Origin: Cymodocea nodosa
Lineage: Eukaryota > Streptophyta > Magnoliopsida > Alismatales > Cymodoceaceae
Direction: 5' to 3'
Assembly: GCA_036874045.1 (NCBI GenBank)
Contig: JAZBRI010000008.1
Coordinates: 11,237,001 to 11,301,000, forward strand
DNA length: 64,000 nucleotides
Shown piece by piece: positions 60,273 to 64,000 of this stretch. Numbering within the stretch: the first letter of the stretch is position 1; each line of letters opens with the position of its first letter. Both the position numbers and the translations under genes were made by a program. The notes under the pieces are model-generated. The model saw only the letters and a program-made list of their open reading frames with translations. It was not told where the DNA came from and did no database searches.

Positions 60273-63200
60273 ATGAATACTTCGGGGTTGAAGATAGAAA
60301 AGTTTGATGGTAAGAATAGCTTCAACTTATGGCAAATTAAGATGAAAGCACTTCTAAAGCAATAAGGTATTTAGGCTCCTTTAAATAAGGAAACTACTCT
60401 GAACAGAAATTCGCTAGAGTTTGAATTGCAGGAAGAGAAAGCTCACTCCACCATCTTGTTGTGTTTTTCTGATGAAGTTATAATAGAAGTTGCTGATGAA
60501 TCTAGCTTGTTAGGTCTTTGGCAGAAACTTGAGTCATTGTATATGACTAAGTCTTTAACAAACAAATTGTTGTTAAAGCAAAGACTGTTCTCTTTAAAGA
60601 TGATAGAAGGTGTACCTCTTAAGCAGCATTTATATCAGCTAAATGCTATTCTGATGGAACTCAAGAATATTGGAGTAATCATAGAAGATGAAGATGCAAC
60701 TCTTATCTTGCTTTGTTCACTCCCATTGAGTTATGAAAACTTTGTTCAGTCTTGTGTAGTTGGAAGAGATTCAATTACACTAGAAGAAGTGAGGTCTAGC
60801 CTTCATTCCAGGGAGCTCAGGCACATAGTGCATGGTAGAAACGAGGCAAGTGGTGTTGGCCTCTCAGCTCAGCAACAAGAGAACAGGAGAAGAAGCCAGA
60901 GACAAGGTGGAGGGAAGAATAGAAGTAGAAGCAAGTCGAAGGGCAAGTACTCTAGGGATACTTGCCATTACTGTAAGGAGAAAGGACATTGGAAATCACA
61001 TTGTCTCAAGCTTATGAAGAAAGGAAAGGCTGCTGTGGCAGAAACCAGTTCTGCATTAGGTGATGACTTTTCTCTTACAGTTTGTTGCAGTGCCTATTCT
61101 AATGATCAGTGGATTACGAACTCAGGAGCTTCACATCATATGACTCCTAATAGGGAGTATTTTGACACCTACGAGTAGGTGGAGGGTCAAGTGACTTTGG
61201 CCAATGATGATGTGTGTTCTAGAGTTGGTGTGGGCACTATAAAATTTAAACTGCATGATGGCACAATTAGAATTCTGGAGGACGTTTGGCACATCCCAAA
61301 GATTGGAAAAAGTCTGATCTCATTGATGGCCCTGGATGCTAAGGGTTATACATATACAGGTGGTGAGGGGATGATCAGCATACTGAAAGGCTCATTAGTT
61401 GTTATGAAGGGAACCAAATCTGGTCCCTTATACATTTTGTAGGGCACTCCAATTGTTGGCGCAGCTACATCAGCTATATCTGATTAGCAGGATTTTTCTA
61501 TCATGTGGCACTCAAGGATGGGTCATTTGGGGCAGAAAGGAATGCAAAAACTGAGTAGTCTGGGCAAGTTTGATGGGCACAAGGTTACTTGTATTGACAT
61601 GTGCAAACATTGTGTCTTTGGCAAACAGAAAAGAGTGTCATTTGCACGCAGTCAACATAGCTCCAAGGGAGTTCTTGATTATATTCATGTTGATTGTTGG
61701 GGGCCTTCACGTTAGCCTTCTATTGTAGGTTCTAGATATTTTCTTTCTATCATTGACTGCCATTCAAGGATGAACTGGGTTTTCTTTTTGACACACAAAA
61801 GTGAAGCTTTTTCTTGCTTCAAGCATTGGAAGAAGCAGGTAGAAAACCAAACAGACAGAAAGGTAAAATATCTTAGAACTGATAATGGTCTTGAGTTTTG
61901 TTCTTAAGAATTTGATAACTTTTGTAAAGATGAAGGCATTACACGGCATAACACTGTCAGGTATACCCCTCAGCAAAATGAAGTGGTTGAAAGATTGAAC
62001 AGAACACTCTTAGAAAAGGCACGTTGTATGCTATCTCATGTAGGTTTGAGCAAGAAGTTTTGGGTAGAAGCTGTTAACACAGCTTCCTATCTAGTGAACA
62101 GGTCCCCTTCTAGTGCCTTAGATGGGAAGATACCTCTTGAGGTATGGTTGAAAAGATCTGTTAGTTATTCAAAGCTTAGAATTTTTGGTTGTCCAGCTTA
62201 CTATCATGTGAACAATGGTAAGCTAGAACCACGTGCCAAGAAAGGCATATTTGTGGGCTATGGTGTTGGTGTAAAGGGATACGGGATATATGATATTGAA
62301 TCTCACAAAGTAATATATAGTCGTGATGTTACTTTTGATGAGAATTCTCTTTTGCAAGCAATAGAGAAACTAGTAGGTGAAACACCAGAAATTGGGCACA
62401 CCCTTCCTAAATAGATGGAGATAGATGACGCACAGCACCCGCCTATCACTGATCAAGTTGAAATTAGAGAAATCACATCTAAAACTCAAGAAAATGAAGT
62501 TGAGGAGGAAGAGGTGGAGCAACCACCACCAAGAACCATTGGCAAAGATCGTCCTAGAAGAGACGTTAGACCTCCGATTAGATATGGCTACGATAGTTTG
62601 GTTGCTTTTGCCTTACAAGTAGTAGTTGAGGTGGAGGATTCTATTGATCCACCTACATATGAAGCTGCAATGAAAGATTCAGAAGTTGGTCTTTGGATGT
62701 CTGCTATGGAGGAGGAACTCCAATCTCTCCATAAGAACAAGACTTGGGAATTGGTGAAACGTCCAAAGAACACAAATATTGTTGGTTGCAAATGGGTCTA
62801 TCAGAAGAAGATTGGGACTCAAGGCAACGCATGTGTGCAACGCAAGGCAAGATTAATCGCCAAAGGTTATTCACAGCGAGAAGGAGTTGACTTCAATGAA
62901 GTATTTGCTCCTGTTGTGCGTCATACATCTATTAGAATTTTGTTATCCTTTGCTGCAGCATAGAATTTAGAATTGGAACAACTAGATGTAAAGACGGCCT
63001 TCTTGCATGGTGAGTTAGAAGAAAATATTTGGACGGAACAACCAACAAGGTTTGTGGTGAAAGGTAAATCTGATTGGGTGTACAAATTAAATAAGTCCTT
63101 GTATGGACTTAAATAGTCACCACGCCAATGGTACAAAAGGTTTGATGCCTTTATAATTAAAGTTGGTTTTAGACGCAACAACTATAATTCATGTGTATAT

Positions 63201-64000
63201 GTTAAAACTCTTGATAAGAGTACACATGTTTATTTGTTATTATATGTTGATGATATTTTCTTATAGCTGCGAAGAATATCGAAGTGATACAGGAGCTGAA
63301 GGACACATTAAAATCAGAATTTGATATGAAGGATCTTGGTCCAGCTAGTAGAATTCTTGGAATGGAGATTAGGCGTGAAAGAAATTCTGGTAAGTTGTTT
63401 TTGAATCAACAGAAGTATATTGAGAAGATCCTTAACAGATTTGGTATGGCTTCATGCAAAGCCATTAACATGCCTTATGACTGGAATGTCAAATTGTCAT
63501 CTGCAATGTGTCCACAAACTGATTCTGAAAAGCTTGATATGCAGCGAGTTCCTTATGCATAGGCAGTTGGAAGTCTTATGTATGCTATGGTATGCACTAG
63601 GCCTGATCTGACATATCCTTTGAGTGTTGTTAGCAGGTTCATGTCCAATCCGAGCAGGGAACATTGGAAACTAGTTAAAAGGATATTCAGATATTTGAAA
63701 GGAACTCCAGGTGTTGGCTTGATGTATGCAGCAGATTAGGGTTGTACTATGGTTGGTTATACAAACTCAGACTATGCAGGTGATGTTGATAGAAGGAGAT
63801 CATTATCTGGTTATGTCTTTACATTTGCAGGTTCTATTGTGAGTTGTAAATCAACTCTTCAGCCTACGGTATCTCTGTCCACAACTGAGGCTGAATATGT
63901 GGCTATGACAGAAGCTGCAAAGGAAGGGATTTGGTTGAAAGGCTTACTTGGAGACTCTAGTTGGCGCATTGATAAAGTTGATATCTTCTATGATAGTCTT
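60273..64000 (+). pseudogene. gag-pol: Tork-like gag-pol polyprotein remnant
   Basis: ATG 60273 (MNTSGLKIEKFDGKN). Gag UBN2-type domain, knuckle CHYCKEKGHWKSHC near 60960-61005, protease with NSGASHHMT, integrase (WHSRMGHLG, CKHCVFGK, HVDCWGP, LRTDNGLEF, QNEVVERLNR), RT ([25 protein letters not shown]) and RNase H ([21 protein letters not shown]) running off the window. In-frame stops, nearly all TAG, occur near 60363, 61176, 61440, 61485, 61713, 62412, 62961, 63114, 63560 and 63737, plus a TAA near 61905. A 1-base deletion near 63265 follows YVDDIFL. The protease catalytic Asp is Asn (aac at 61119-61121). It is inactive. Confidence 0.9.

Larger units (their letters stand above)
59234..64000 (+). 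mobile_element. Tork-like Ty1/copia element, 3' end outside window
   Basis: A short LTR of about 300 bp ends near 59537, followed by the PBS at 59540-59551, a long leader, then gag-pol in one frame from 60273. The domain order and sequence style (SGASHHMTP, HVDCWGP, LDVKTAFLHG) are Tork/Tnt1-like rather than Sirevirus. The exact 5' edge is uncertain because the 3' LTR lies beyond the window. The coding region has many TAGs and one 1-base deletion. Confidence 0.85.

Overview
The window is a gene-poor, AT-rich stretch of a plant nuclear genome, most likely a eudicot. It is almost entirely a nest of degenerate retrotransposons. The plant assignment rests on Ty1/copia elements of Sirevirus (SIRE/Maximus) type, a plant-type L1 LINE with a DUF4283-like ORF1, a Tork-like copia element primed by initiator tRNA-Met, and an F-box-associated-domain relic. 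I see no intact host gene, tRNA, rRNA or CRISPR array. The species cannot be named from the sequence.

Layout. 1-2422: plus-oriented LTR sequence (family A), apparently one LTR inside another. 2423-7243: A1, a truncated minus-strand family-A element (gag C-terminus, protease, integrase, RT, RNase H). 7244-8224: a plus-strand RNase H fragment fused to a minus-oriented LTR. This LTR is split by B (8225-18757, minus strand, TSD TTTTC), a second Sirevirus family, and resumes at 18758-19170. 19171-25609: a second plus-strand pol fragment, split by a LINE (19542-25278, 14-bp TSD). It is fused at 25606 to another minus-oriented family-A LTR. That LTR carries two nearly full-length family-A elements only 62 bp apart: A2 (25733-37669, TSD atggt/aaggt) and A3 (37732-50756, perfect TSD atatt). 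The host LTR ends near 51638. 51639-54025 is non-coding and includes a block related to the internal spacer of B. 54026-56627 is A4, a deletion derivative with a 5' LTR and an unbroken gag N-terminus. 56628-57660 is a diverged family-A spacer. 58332-59201 is an F-box-associated pseudogene. From about 59234 to the window end runs a plus-strand Tork-like copia element, cut by the window edge.

Families A and B share one architecture: LTR, PBS, gag, protease, integrase, RT, RNase H, spacer, a long third ORF in the envelope position, polypurine tract, LTR. The third ORF is the least understood component. It has a basic Gly/Arg start, a long acidic middle, a conserved C-terminal globular region, a poly-Gln tract and a short amphipathic tail. 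In A2 and A3 it is 756 and 750 codons long with no net frameshift. The nine and seven nonsense codons in the two copies never coincide, so it was probably open when each copy inserted. In contrast, A2 and A3 share a TAG in gag, and A1, A2 and A3 share a TAA at the gag-pol border. The spacer upstream of the third ORF carries the same short motifs as the LTR of its own family, plus a purine tract, which suggests a separately controlled ORF. Most damage elsewhere is point nonsense, often CAG to TAG, as expected for methylated, silenced elements.
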